Below are positions 23,658 through 31,608 of a stretch of DNA of 62,895 bases, piece after piece. Position 1 is the first letter of the stretch; each line of letters starts with the position of its first letter. The position numbers were made by a program, and so were the translations under genes. This DNA is from a virus: IMG/VR virus record IMGVR_UViG_3300020430_002311, positions 1 to 62,895 of that record. One strand, 5' to 3'. The notes beneath the pieces were generated by a model. The model made no database searches. It was given only the letters and a program-made list of their open reading frames with translations, and was not told the DNA's origin.

Positions 23658-23683
23658 CTCCACCTCATTAATGGAGATCAGCT

Positions 23684-24832
23684 ATGAAATTAACATATTT
23701 AGGTATATTGGTAATACTTTTGTTTTCAGGGTGCACCGTTTTTCGGACCGCTAAAGCAGAGCTTGGCTCTCGCACAAATGCCCCTATTAGCGAAATGCGC
23801 ACTTTGAACGTTTGTCCGTCCGAATCGGCTCTACTCGAGAGGAAATGCCAGCCAAACAAAGAGACATGGCATTGGGCCGCAGGGGGGACGAATGAAAGAT
23901 CTCTGAAGGACGACAAATGGCGACCGATACTAACGGAATGGTCGAAGTTGAACAAGACAGAAAACCTGGGCCTGGACAATAATGAGCTCAGGGAAAAAGC
24001 TTACACTTCCTACATCGCCAGCCTCTACCTATACTACCCGGTGAATTACCCCTGGTATTCTTGGGTGGTCAGGGGCCGCCCAGAAATGATGACCGTTTCG
24101 CCAGCATTGCTGAGGGAATTATCCACCGATGAGGACGGGCCGGGCGAGCCCACTAAAGCGGGGACAAATCTGTCGGAACTAATGGAGGCCGTCGATTTGG
24201 GAGGAACCCCGGATTACGTCGAAATTGATGTCTTTGTGAAAATACAAATCATTAATAAGATTGTTTCAGAGATCATGAGTAGCATAGATGAAGGGCAGTT
24301 GGCGGGCGGCGTAACGCTGGAGAACTTAGAGGTCAGCCTCAAAGCAAATTTGGACGATGAACTAAACGCAAGCAGCTTCGGCACGCTTCAGATCGAGTAC
24401 GTTAGGATCGCAACCAAAGGTAATAGCGAATATAGTATAAAGGAAAGTTGGGCAGCTTGCAGACTGTATTCCTCCTACCTTGAAGGGGCACCATACATCA
24501 AGTCTGTGAATGGATGGTTTGTTCAGGGATCAAGCTCTATCGACTCCGAGACGAGCAAACAAGAGATTGAGGCAGCCATTGGCTCTGCTATAGAAGCTAG
24601 TATCAAGGAACTTGAATTAGGTCCCGAAGTGGGCAACGCCTTAAAAGGACTGAAGGGGCAATTTGACATCAAGTATGTCAGAAAAACCGTAAAGGATGTT
24701 GTGGGATCTGCCTACACAACTCAGAATCCCGTATTCATCCCACTCCATATAGAGATCGTGGATTTTAACGAGAAGCTTCTCGGGGTGATCAAAGAGCGTT
24801 GCAATCCAACCTCAGGAACACCGGAGAAATAG
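23684..24832 (+). CDS. Outer lipoprotein, lysogenic-conversion candidate
   Basis: A 382-residue lipoprotein with a lipobox LLFSGC near residues 13-18, so Cys18 would be lipidated after signal peptidase II cleavage. The mature part is mainly polar and mixed alpha/beta, with repeats of helix-forming segments near the C-terminus (KQEIEAAIGSAIEASIKELE). I do not recognise the family. It has its own strong sigma-70-like promoter and stands between early-region and baseplate genes, the classic position of a moron expressed from the prophage. Codon use looks slightly more AT-rich than the baseplate genes next to it, suggesting separate origin. Confidence 0.65.
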   Translation: MKLTYLGILVILLFSGCTVFRTAKAELGSRTNAPISEMRTLNVCPSESALLERKCQPNKETWHWAAGGTNERSLKDDKWRPILTEWSKLNKTENLGLDNNELREKAYTSYIASLYLYYPVNYPWYSWVVRGRPEMMTVSPALLRELSTDEDGPGEPTKAGTNLSELMEAVDLGGTPDYVEIDVFVKIQIINKIVSEIMSSIDEGQLAGGVTLENLEVSLKANLDDELNASSFGTLQIEYVRIATKGNSEYSIKESWAACRLYSSYLEGAPYIKSVNGWFVQGSSSIDSETSKQEIEAAIGSAIEASIKELELGPEVGNALKGLKGQFDIKYVRKTVKDVVGSAYTTQNPVFIPLHIEIVDFNEKLLGVIKERCNPTSGTPEK

Positions 24833-25081
24833 ATACGCTCGCGGGGGTGTCGTGGAGGATTTCGGAGTCACCATGGCATCCCCCCTCCCCTGTCACGCGG
24901 CTAACAGCCGAGATGTGCCGGGGTGCAATTGAATCCGACCGCCTAGCCCAAGATTACCACTCAGTATCCAGATTCCGCATTCCGATTGGTGCGGGCAAAA
25001 GGATTGAATATCGGTGGACCCTCATGAACTGTAGGAGCCCGCTTTACTCTTGGATCGCGAATTTAGGACCGGCAATACCGA
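24833..25081. other. Gene-free interval between lipoprotein and baseplate genes
   Basis: A 249-bp space between two convergent genes. Frames across it exist only as extensions without ribosome sites. I see no clear terminator hairpin with a T-run and no tRNA-like fold. It could hold a site for integration, but I cannot show one. Confidence 0.4.
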
Positions 25082-25300
25082 CTAGCTCCAGCTCCCTTCC
25101 CCTGGTTGATCGGTGATGGTCGCCGGAGCCCCGGCAGCATGTGCATCCGTCTGGCCGTTCACCGTTACATTGACGGTTCCCGACTTGATGAACCGCTCTA
25201 CTATTGCTGCATATTCAGCATTGAATTGCTCCACCGTCTCGATATCATCCCGTTTCATTAGAGCATTCAGTTCAGATTCGAAGGTTGCTTTGTCCGCCAT
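25082..25300 (-). CDS. Small baseplate-operon protein, unknown
   Basis: A 72-residue protein from the ATG at 25300. It has a helical N-terminal half (FESELNALMKRDDIETVEQF) and a beta-strand-rich end (SGTVNVTVNGQTDAHAAGA). It is the last gene of the leftward baseplate unit, 15 bp after the spike gene. The AGGAGGATCC ribosome site before the ATG supports it. Possibly a spike-associated or chaperone protein. Confidence 0.6.
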   Translation of the reverse strand: MADKATFESELNALMKRDDIETVEQFNAEYAAIVERFIKSGTVNVTVNGQTDAHAAGAPATITDQPGEGSWS

Positions 25301-25315
25301 GGGATCCTCCTTTTG

Positions 25316-25975
25316 CTACGGTCCTACCTGCATGGGCTTCGAAGCTGGACCAGGGAACGATGCCTTCAGGTGTCCATGCTTGGAAGCTGGCATTTCTTCC
25401 GGAGTGCCTTTCTTCCAGGTCACTTCGCCGGTCACATCCAGATCCCCCTCTATGCGCACCTTGTCCGTCTTGATCGTAATTTCATCGCTGGAGAAATCGA
25501 TCTTGAAGACCGTTTCCGTGCCCTTCTTGATTACGTACTCATCATCCTGGTAGCGGATGCTCCAGCCGGAAGGATGAAAGTCGGCAAAGTCTTCACTATC
25601 TCCGGCTCCGACGAAGCTCCCAGAGTCGGGGGATTTCTCGAATTGCTCCAGATCCTTAGAATGCTTCTCCTGTCCAGGAGTAGGATACCAGTTCACGACC
25701 ACCGGGTTCTCCGGTGAGCCCCCGATGAAATCTATAAGGACTCTCTGGCCCTCCCGGAACTCTGCAAGTCGGCCCTTTGCCTCTGCGTCTATGACCGATC
25801 CCCCCGGGAGCAGCACGTTCTCCAGATAATCTCCTGTCAGCGTCTGGACATTGCACCGGAATCGACTCTTCACTTCATCGATGTACCCCCAGAGCGCCGG
25901 TGCTCCCCGGCGGGTAAGTGGACCAGCCAGCGCCTTGAGGCCGATACCAATGGGTCGTTCGTCAATCATGCCCAT
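25316..25975 (-). CDS. Baseplate spike protein, gpV-like
   Basis: A 219-residue protein that would form the membrane-piercing tip of the contractile tail. An OB-fold-like N-terminal part (APALWGYIDEVKSRFRCNVQ, then EGQRVLIDFIGGSPENPVVV, WYPTPGQ) is followed by the repeated strands of a trimeric beta-helix (DEYVIKKGTETVFKIDFSSDEITIK, in segments). A C-terminal HGHLKA may hold the iron ion found at spike tips in P2-like gpV. The start overlaps the LysM-gp25 gene by one base. The family assignment is from the OB plus beta-helix order and the HxH ending. Confidence 0.8.
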   Translation of the reverse strand: MGMIDERPIGIGLKALAGPLTRRGAPALWGYIDEVKSRFRCNVQTLTGDYLENVLLPGGSVIDAEAKGRLAEFREGQRVLIDFIGGSPENPVVVNWYPTPGQEKHSKDLEQFEKSPDSGSFVGAGDSEDFADFHPSGWSIRYQDDEYVIKKGTETVFKIDFSSDEITIKTDKVRIEGDLDVTGEVTWKKGTPEEMPASKHGHLKASFPGPASKPMQVGP

Positions 25976-27855
25976 CAGAAGACCTCCAGGAAGAAAGTTC
26001 GATTGCCGTTTATGGAGGTCACCCCGACAAGATAGACCAGAGAATTCCCATCCTGGCGGATTCCCGTTATTCGCGTAGACCGGATCCGGGGGTCCGCCTC
26101 TATCTTTGCCAGGAGTCGGTCTATGTAACGGTCTTTGAAGAAGTTCTCCTGGACTTCCCCTATCTTTGCGGGGTTGCCAAAATCAGGATACATGGGGAGC
26201 CCGCCCTCCGGCGTATCGATCTGGTCGATCACATTGTTCATCAGTGCTGGCTCGCCCTCGACCACATCCAGATCTCCGTTCGCAGCCACGGCAAAATCCC
26301 TCTGGTCCGTAAGTGCCAGGTCTTCCCCGAGCACTCCCCGTTCAATATCGGCATTCGTCGGGCTGGCCGGTTGGGAGGCCCACACCTGGAGGTTATGCTC
26401 GTAGGGGATCTTGATAGATTCGCTTACGATGCCCTGCCCTCTTCTCTTCCGATTGTATGCGGCCAGAGCGGAACCCAGATCAGGGTCTTGCATGTACTTC
26501 TCTGCGAGCGATTCCCAGGTATCTCCGCCTATGGCTTTGTGGATGATGTACTGATTGTCTGTCGCCGCCTTCTTTATGTAGGCTTCCAGATCAATGACCG
26601 CTGTTTGCGCCTCCAGCAGTTGCTCATAGTACGGTATTTCTATCAACGATTCGAAGTTCGATTCCGGGGTTGCCGCATAGGATTCCAGTGGCTGGTTGGG
26701 AGAGACGGTAATCAGTCCGAGTTCATCCATGGCGGCCTGAATTTCCTGGGCCATTTCCCGGAGACGGCGCTGGAACTCGGCTCTCGCAGAATTGGCCTTC
26801 TGAATTGCATTTTGTTCTTCTGGCTCTTCCCGAAAGCCCCGACCCACGTTGGCAAACGCTTCGGTGAAGTTGTTGGAAGCCAGACGGCCATCGCTTGAAA
26901 AGACTCCCCGCATCGTATCCCAGGAATTCTGGAGCTCGGTTCCTATCCGGGAAAGGTTCTTGAAGGCACCCGACATTCTGAGGAACCGGCCTGATAGCTC
27001 TGTAGGGAAGTTGACGATGTCCTTCAAGTCCTGCATGACCCCGCCGATTCCAGCTTCAAAATTTGCATTGAAGTACCTTTCGAGCTTGTTGGGCAGCTCG
27101 AAAGCAGTGTCCTTTTCGTCCTGTATGACGACCAATCCGATTTCCCACTTGTATGTGTTCGTATCCTGAGTGCTTCGGGAAATCTTGAAGCCATCGGGCT
27201 GCACTACCACTTCTACATGGCGCCGCCTTGCGTAATCGTGGAACATTAACGCAAAGTTGGAATAGCTGAACGGGTCTTTCTTCTCCTTGAATTTTGTGAG
27301 AATTGCGGCTGCCTGCTTATCTTCCGGTTCATAGAGAATCTTCTCATCCCATACCCCGGACATGATTGCCAGGAAATCAAAGAACTCCATTTCACCGGAC
27401 CGGAGTCCCCCCATCCCGGGGACCGGAATGACTCTTTCCATGTAACCAACCGAGCGATCGTATAGCTTTTTTGCTGTCCCCGAGTAATCAGTAACGAGCC
27501 CCTTTGCATCGTCATAGATTGACTTGGCACCTTCAGTAACATCGCCGAATCCCAGGCCTTCCTCTCCATCATCGAAACGATCCAGGAAGGATCCGCCTTC
27601 GGAGCCCTGGGGCGGTCGAGCCAGAAAGTGAATGTGAAACTCGCCTTCCAGGGAAAGTATGTTATTGTCCGGGCCGTAATCCACCGTGGAGGACCCGCGA
27701 TGACCGAAGGTGGGCATTGTGCGGACTCGAAACTTGTATTGCTCGGAGTAGCGGACTGGCCCGTTCAATAGGAAATATTCTCCCAGGGTTTCACTGGAAG
27801 GCTGTCCGTTGTCCTTTCGGGATCTGAGTTCGAATGAGAACAGATTCTCGGCCAC
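25975..27855 (-). CDS. LysM-containing baseplate protein fused to a gp25-like wedge domain
   Basis: A 626-residue protein from GTG 27855. The first 430 residues are a tail-tube-linked hub-like region (GEYFLLNGPVRYSEQYKFRV and later helices). A LysM module follows at about residues 445-490 (HKAIGGDTWESLAEKYMQDP, then GSALAAYNRKRRG, IKIPY). The last 130 residues match gp25/gpW wedge proteins (NGDLDVVEGEPALMNNVIDQ, MYPDFGN, FFKDRYIDRLLAKIEADPRI). In most phages the LysM hub and gp25-type wedge are separate genes; here they are one chain. GACCGATG lies 26 bases before the GTG, which lacks a Shine-Dalgarno sequence. Confidence 0.82.
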   Translation of the reverse strand: MAENLFSFELRSRKDNGQPSSETLGEYFLLNGPVRYSEQYKFRVRTMPTFGHRGSSTVDYGPDNNILSLEGEFHIHFLARPPQGSEGGSFLDRFDDGEEGLGFGDVTEGAKSIYDDAKGLVTDYSGTAKKLYDRSVGYMERVIPVPGMGGLRSGEMEFFDFLAIMSGVWDEKILYEPEDKQAAAILTKFKEKKDPFSYSNFALMFHDYARRRHVEVVVQPDGFKISRSTQDTNTYKWEIGLVVIQDEKDTAFELPNKLERYFNANFEAGIGGVMQDLKDIVNFPTELSGRFLRMSGAFKNLSRIGTELQNSWDTMRGVFSSDGRLASNNFTEAFANVGRGFREEPEEQNAIQKANSARAEFQRRLREMAQEIQAAMDELGLITVSPNQPLESYAATPESNFESLIEIPYYEQLLEAQTAVIDLEAYIKKAATDNQYIIHKAIGGDTWESLAEKYMQDPDLGSALAAYNRKRRGQGIVSESIKIPYEHNLQVWASQPASPTNADIERGVLGEDLALTDQRDFAVAANGDLDVVEGEPALMNNVIDQIDTPEGGLPMYPDFGNPAKIGEVQENFFKDRYIDRLLAKIEADPRIRSTRITGIRQDGNSLVYLVGVTSINGNRTFFLEVF

Positions 27856-27880
27856 GGATTGAGTCTATAGTTGCAGGCTC

Positions 27881-27888
27881 CATCGGTC
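27881..27888 (-). promoter_or_regulatory. Late CCGATA-type motif for the leftward baseplate unit
   Basis: Reads GACCGATG on the minus strand, ending 26 bases from the GTG at 27855. A second minus-strand copy, GCCCGATA at 27931-27938, lies 76 bases away and forms an inverted pair with the rightward motif at 27906-27913. Confidence 0.55.
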
Positions 27889-27905
27889 CACGCAGCGAGC
27901 CGTTT

Positions 27906-27913
27906 GCCCGATG
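27906..27913 (+). promoter_or_regulatory. Late CCGATA-type motif for the gpJ unit
   Basis: Reads GCCCGATG, ending 29 bases before the gpJ ATG. With 27931-27938 it forms an inverted repeat (TTGCCCGAT...ATCGGGC) in the divergent gap between the two baseplate units. Confidence 0.55.
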
Positions 27914-27941
27914 AGAATATAGCGTATTATTATCGGGCGCA

Positions 27942-29090
27942 ATGGCGCTGAGCAGATATATCCCGCGTGCGGACGTAGAATACCGCCAGGCACTCGTCAA
28001 CTACCTGATCTCCAGAGCTTCGCGCCTGAGCAATTTCGGTCCCGGATCCCGCATTGGCTCATTGCTGGAAGGTATAGCCATCGTCCTGGCCCGAGGTGAC
28101 CGGGAAACACTCCAGGGCTTTGAGGCTGAAGCGGTAAATGCCGTCTATGAAGTGTTTGGCTTTCCCCTTCTCCCGGGGCTAAAGGCAACCGGACTGCTCC
28201 GCCTGGAGAAATCCGGACATACCCAGGCGATCAATTATCCGATCTTTACGATCGACCTTTTTGGTCTGCGCTTTGAAACCGTGGAACCTATTACCCTTCC
28301 CGTGGGCCAGAATGTGGTTCTGGTAGAAGCCCGGGCCATAGAACCGGGCGTTTCCGGAAATATTCGCGCCGGGGAGATCGATACCCTGGATGGTCGTGGA
28401 ACGATATCCCCTCAGATCGAACCCGGAACTCGGGTCTGGAATCCGGCCCCTTTTGAGGGAGGCACCCAGCTTGAGACGGAGGAATCGCGAGCTGGTCGAT
28501 TCAGGGATTTCATCAACAACCTGGGCCGTAGCACCCTGCGGGGTATATACAATGCGGTCATTTCTATCCCCGGTGTGGCCGGCGCCGTAGTAAACGACAA
28601 CATCAACCCTATTTCTCTTCTGCCTCAGACCGGATGGGTCAATGTCTATGTGTCGGATGGAACCTCGAGCCCTCCACAATCGTTGCTTGATGAAGTGAAG
28701 AAGGTAGTCGTTGGCGAACTGCACCATCCAGACTACCTGGGGTATGCGGCGGGTGGGGCCAGAGTCTACGTTGGCTCGGTTGAGGTGACGGCCGTTAATG
28801 TATCCTATGAATACGTCCTTGTAGAAGGAAGCTCCCTGACAGACCAGGAAGCGGAAGAGAAAATTGAGCAGGCGGCCATCGGATACATCAACTCCCTTCC
28901 CATCGGCCAGGACGTGCTCTTCGAAACTCTTCAGGCCCGGATGCTCACGGCTCATCCAGATATCCTGAGATTGAATCTACTGTCTCCAGGATCAGATGTC
29001 GTGATTCAAGATCAAGACCTCCCCCGAATAGGAGGTGCATCCGGGGGAACCATATCGGGAACGGCGCTGCCCCGGGAGGTCCCCGAGTGA
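27942..29090 (+). CDS. Baseplate wedge protein, gpJ-like
   Basis: A 382-residue protein of the baseplate J family. N-terminal helices with a SRIGSLLEGIAIVLARG segment lead to FGFPLLPGLKATGLLRLEKS, PITLPVGQNVVLVEARAIEP (the beta domain), GGTQLETEESRAGRFRDFI (the typical ETDE-x-RxRF region) and NAVISIPGVAGAVV. It joins adjacent wedges around the hub. It begins a rightward unit divergent from the LysM-gp25 gene, and its stop overlaps the gpI start by 4 bp, as in P2-like baseplate operons. Confidence 0.88.
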   Translation: MALSRYIPRADVEYRQALVNYLISRASRLSNFGPGSRIGSLLEGIAIVLARGDRETLQGFEAEAVNAVYEVFGFPLLPGLKATGLLRLEKSGHTQAINYPIFTIDLFGLRFETVEPITLPVGQNVVLVEARAIEPGVSGNIRAGEIDTLDGRGTISPQIEPGTRVWNPAPFEGGTQLETEESRAGRFRDFINNLGRSTLRGIYNAVISIPGVAGAVVNDNINPISLLPQTGWVNVYVSDGTSSPPQSLLDEVKKVVVGELHHPDYLGYAAGGARVYVGSVEVTAVNVSYEYVLVEGSSLTDQEAEEKIEQAAIGYINSLPIGQDVLFETLQARMLTAHPDILRLNLLSPGSDVVIQDQDLPRIGGASGGTISGTALPREVPE

Positions 29091-29674
29091 GCGAAATCTT
29101 CCAGCTACTGCCCTTCTTTAATCAAACCGGTCCCGTGTTTCGGGATCTGGTCGGCGATCCGAACAGGAATGAACTGGATCCGGTCCAGGCAATCAATGAT
29201 ATCAACAAGGGAGCCATTGAAAACAGTATCGAATGGCACCTCCGCTTCCAACGGCGGGCCGTGCATGAAGTGGATCTTCGGAATGCGCGGGGAATATTTC
29301 TACGAAAGTGGGCAGATATCTATGGGATCCCCCGCCCCCCATCGATGTCGGATGAAGACTTCATCGGCTACATGATTGGTCGCATCCTCTCCGTAAGCTC
29401 AGCCCGACCGGCACTGGTGAGCATCTTTCCTGAGCCAAAGTATCAGGTCTTCGGCTGCGCACAGGTCGGGGCATTCCTGGATGTTTGTTACTACAATGTG
29501 GGTGTTCAAGACCCCAAGAAGACGAAAGTTCGCATGGCGAGCTCAGTTCTTACGTTCGGCACCAATTCGATCTATGTCTACGTAAAGGATCCGGACCATA
29601 TCGGCTCCGAGATTAAGAAGAAGTTATATGATACCCTGGCCGCCGGTTTCGCGGTCTACGCAGGAGTCTATTGA
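29087..29674 (+). CDS. Baseplate protein, gpI-like
   Basis: A 195-residue protein directly after gpJ with a 4-bp overlap. It has the gpI-like layout: an N-terminal helical part (QLLPFFNQTGPVFRDLVGDP, NDINKGAIENSIEWHL), ARGIFLRKWADIYGIPRPPS, then a beta-rich end that folds over the wedge tip and connects fibres. Cysteines in VFGCAQVGAFLDVCYY may pair. The order gpJ-gpI-fibre matches contractile phages of the P2/PBSX type. The stop overlaps the next start (TGATG). Confidence 0.78.
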   Translation: MSEIFQLLPFFNQTGPVFRDLVGDPNRNELDPVQAINDINKGAIENSIEWHLRFQRRAVHEVDLRNARGIFLRKWADIYGIPRPPSMSDEDFIGYMIGRILSVSSARPALVSIFPEPKYQVFGCAQVGAFLDVCYYNVGVQDPKKTKVRMASSVLTFGTNSIYVYVKDPDHIGSEIKKKLYDTLAAGFAVYAGVY

Positions 29675-30444
29675 TGACAACGGTGGAAATCCCCTCTCAA
29701 GATAATGAAGTTAAGATCCTCTATGTGGAACCGCTCAGAAGGATTGAGTCTGAGGACATTAACACGGCGACCGGAGTGAACTTCGAGGGTTCTCAGCTTA
29801 AAATCGCAACCCTGGTTGCAAGAGCGATCCTTGGCAAGGATCTAACGGATACCTGCTATCTGGGATTCAAGCCACCTTCATTTACATCTACGGAAATAAC
29901 CGTTCAGCGTGGTGTCATTATCACGGAAGAGGCAGTCTTTCAAATAGCCCCGACCACTTTGACGCCTACTCCGGAAGCCCACTATGGCATCTATGAATGC
30001 GAATTTGTGGAAGAGATTGTGGACGAGGAGGCCCGGGACTTCTGGAACGCTGCCACAGAGGAAGCGGATCCTGCCATGAGCCCGACCCGAAAAAGATTCG
30101 GGATCAAAGTCTACGAGAAATACAATACGTCGGCCAGCTACCCGGCTGTCACCCCGGGCCGGTTTGAGCTTTTAAGATATCAAAAGCTGGCCGCATTTCA
30201 GGCGATTGACGATGTCCAGCTCCAGATCCAGACGGACTTTGATCTGATTACCGTGACCGACAATATTTCCCAGCTTTTCAGCGAACTATCAACGGAAATA
30301 GCAGAACGGCAGTCAGCGGATGATCTGAAAAACTTTATCAGAACAAGCATTCCCGGTCCTCCAGGAAACCAGGTATTTTTCCGGCAGGATGGAAATTATC
30401 TCTACTGGTCTAACGATGGGAGTACCTGGCGCCCTTTCGCATAA
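29674..30444 (+). CDS. Baseplate-attached fibre or tail-tip protein
   Basis: A 256-residue protein from the ATG at 29674, overlapping the gpI stop. N-terminal IPSQDNEVKILYVEPLRRIE is followed by a region with VQRGVIITEEAVFQIAPTTL and many acidic residues, a helix (FSELSTEIAERQSADDLKNF), and a C-terminal IPGPPGNQVFFRQDGNYLYW-type cap. The GPPG and NYLYWSNDGSTW pieces are common at fibre ends. The position after gpI agrees with a host-contact fibre attached to the baseplate. Confidence 0.65.
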   Translation: MTTVEIPSQDNEVKILYVEPLRRIESEDINTATGVNFEGSQLKIATLVARAILGKDLTDTCYLGFKPPSFTSTEITVQRGVIITEEAVFQIAPTTLTPTPEAHYGIYECEFVEEIVDEEARDFWNAATEEADPAMSPTRKRFGIKVYEKYNTSASYPAVTPGRFELLRYQKLAAFQAIDDVQLQIQTDFDLITVTDNISQLFSELSTEIAERQSADDLKNFIRTSIPGPPGNQVFFRQDGNYLYWSNDGSTWRPFA

Positions 30445-30461
30445 CGCCCTCGTCTGGCCCG

Positions 30462-30968
30462 GTGGCGGGCGGGGGCTTCAACGGGCATTGGGAGGGCAAT
30501 GTCAGTACAGCCAGATACGATGTGTTTCCGCAGGGAGCCTATAGCGTCGGCGATCAATGGTTCGCGGTGGACAGTCAGTTCGATGCCGGAGGCTCCTCTG
30601 TTCGTTGCCAGGAAACCGGGTTTGGATACGGAGGGTGTCTTCTCGGCTGCTGCCCCGGTGGGGGCGATCCTTTTTTGGGGTGCTTCCGTTGTAGTGTAAC
30701 CCTTCCGGATGGCGTAGAATACTGCAATGTTCAAGGTCTTCAGCCTTTTAAGGGATGGTACTTTGAGTCGAGAGCATGTGGCCTCGGATGCGAAAGCAAT
30801 TTCTATAAGCTCTGCTACAACCCGGATTGGAAAACGCGCTATAATGTATACGAATATCGTCCTGCCGAATGGCAGGAATTGAACGGGATCGAGTTCGACC
30901 CCACGAACCCAATGCACGGATGGGTCTTTCGGTACCAGTCCGTGGTGGATGGCCTTGTTTATTCATAG
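30462..30968 (+). CDS. Cysteine-rich fibre-region protein, uncertain frame
   Basis: A 168-residue frame from GTG 30462 without a ribosome site. It has ten or more cysteines, in CLLGCCPGGGDPFLGCFRC and ESRACGLGCESNFYKLCY. Residues after about 80 look protein-like (PFKGWYFESRACG, YRPAEWQELNGIEFDP). Open frame upstream of the GTG overlaps the end of the preceding fibre gene (ITPSSGPVAGG), so it might be read by frameshift from that gene. A competing 66-codon frame at 30499-30699 has a better ribosome site. Real coding here is likely, but the start and frame are not settled. Confidence 0.45.
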   Translation: MAGGGFNGHWEGNVSTARYDVFPQGAYSVGDQWFAVDSQFDAGGSSVRCQETGFGYGGCLLGCCPGGGDPFLGCFRCSVTLPDGVEYCNVQGLQPFKGWYFESRACGLGCESNFYKLCYNPDWKTRYNVYEYRPAEWQELNGIEFDPTNPMHGWVFRYQSVVDGLVYS

Positions 30969-31024
30969 GCGTATTTCAAATACTTGATTTTGGAATCCGG
31001 TGATGCCGGGAAAAGGAGAGAAAA

Positions 31025-31345
31025 ATGAACGAATCACAGATATTTCAATATATGAGCCAGATGGTTTTCAATGCCACGGCCAAGGGCCAGACCCGCGAAA
31101 AGGCTCTGGAGCAGGCCGAGGAAACCGTTTCCGGCATAGTCGACACATCGAAGAAGCTGGCCTCAGAGCTTGATTCAGAGGAGCTTGGCGAAAGCCAGAT
31201 CTTCCAGTACATGAGCCAACTGGTCTTTAATGATGTGATGAAGGGTAAGGACAGAGAAACGGCCCTGAAGGATGCAGCCAAAACAGTGAAGGCGATTGCA
31301 ACGAAGACGAAAGCCCTGGCGGCCAAAGCACAGCCGAAAGAATAA
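31025..31345 (+). CDS. Tandem-repeat helical protein, unknown
   Basis: A 106-residue protein behind a strong AAAAGGAGAG ribosome site. It consists of two copies of one module: ESQIFQYMSQMVFNATAKGQ (residue 3 onward) and ESQIFQYMSQLVFNDVMKGK (about residue 56 onward), each followed by a Thr/Arg-x-Glu-x-Ala-Leu helix ending in KTV or ETV. This is an internal duplication of about 50 residues. The protein looks entirely helical with an Ala/Lys-rich end. No known family; its position between fibre and hub genes suggests a virion or chaperone role. Confidence 0.7.
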   Translation: MNESQIFQYMSQMVFNATAKGQTREKALEQAEETVSGIVDTSKKLASELDSEELGESQIFQYMSQLVFNDVMKGKDRETALKDAAKTVKAIATKTKALAAKAQPKE

Positions 31346-31347
31346 TC

Positions 31348-31605
31348 ATGGCCTGCGGCAAGTGCGGCAGTTCTCCACCTGTGATTGCAGCCGAATCCGG
31401 AGATTGTCGAAAGAACACAACGGCACCCATCCCAGAAGGGTTCAGAGATAGGCGGAATGAACGTCTTGCAATCTGCCTGGAGTGCCCGGCATTGAAGCGA
31501 TACGTCAAAATCTCGAAGATGGAACAATGCGGACTCTGCGCTTGTTTCGTTCGGGCCAAGACTGCGGTTCCATGGGAGAGGTGCCCGGCGGGCTTCTGGA
31601 AGTAG
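31348..31605 (+). CDS. Small zinc-binding cysteine protein (DUF6171-like)
   Basis: An 85-residue protein with ten cysteines: CGKCG at the start, CRKN, ICLECPALK, and CGLCACFVRAKTAVPWERCP at the end. The ending CxLCxCF-x8-W-x-x-CPxGxW is typical of small phage zinc proteins of the DUF6171 kind encoded near tail genes. It begins 2 bp after the tandem-repeat gene. Likely a structural zinc protein of the tail-tip or an assembly factor. Confidence 0.65.
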   Translation: MACGKCGSSPPVIAAESGDCRKNTTAPIPEGFRDRRNERLAICLECPALKRYVKISKMEQCGLCACFVRAKTAVPWERCPAGFWK

Positions 31606-31608
31606 CTG

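Noticed and set aside
30402-30917. 171-codon minus-strand frame across the fibre region
   Set aside because: Amino-acid composition looks random, no ribosome site, and it opposes the flanking plus-strand genes; most likely a shadow frame.
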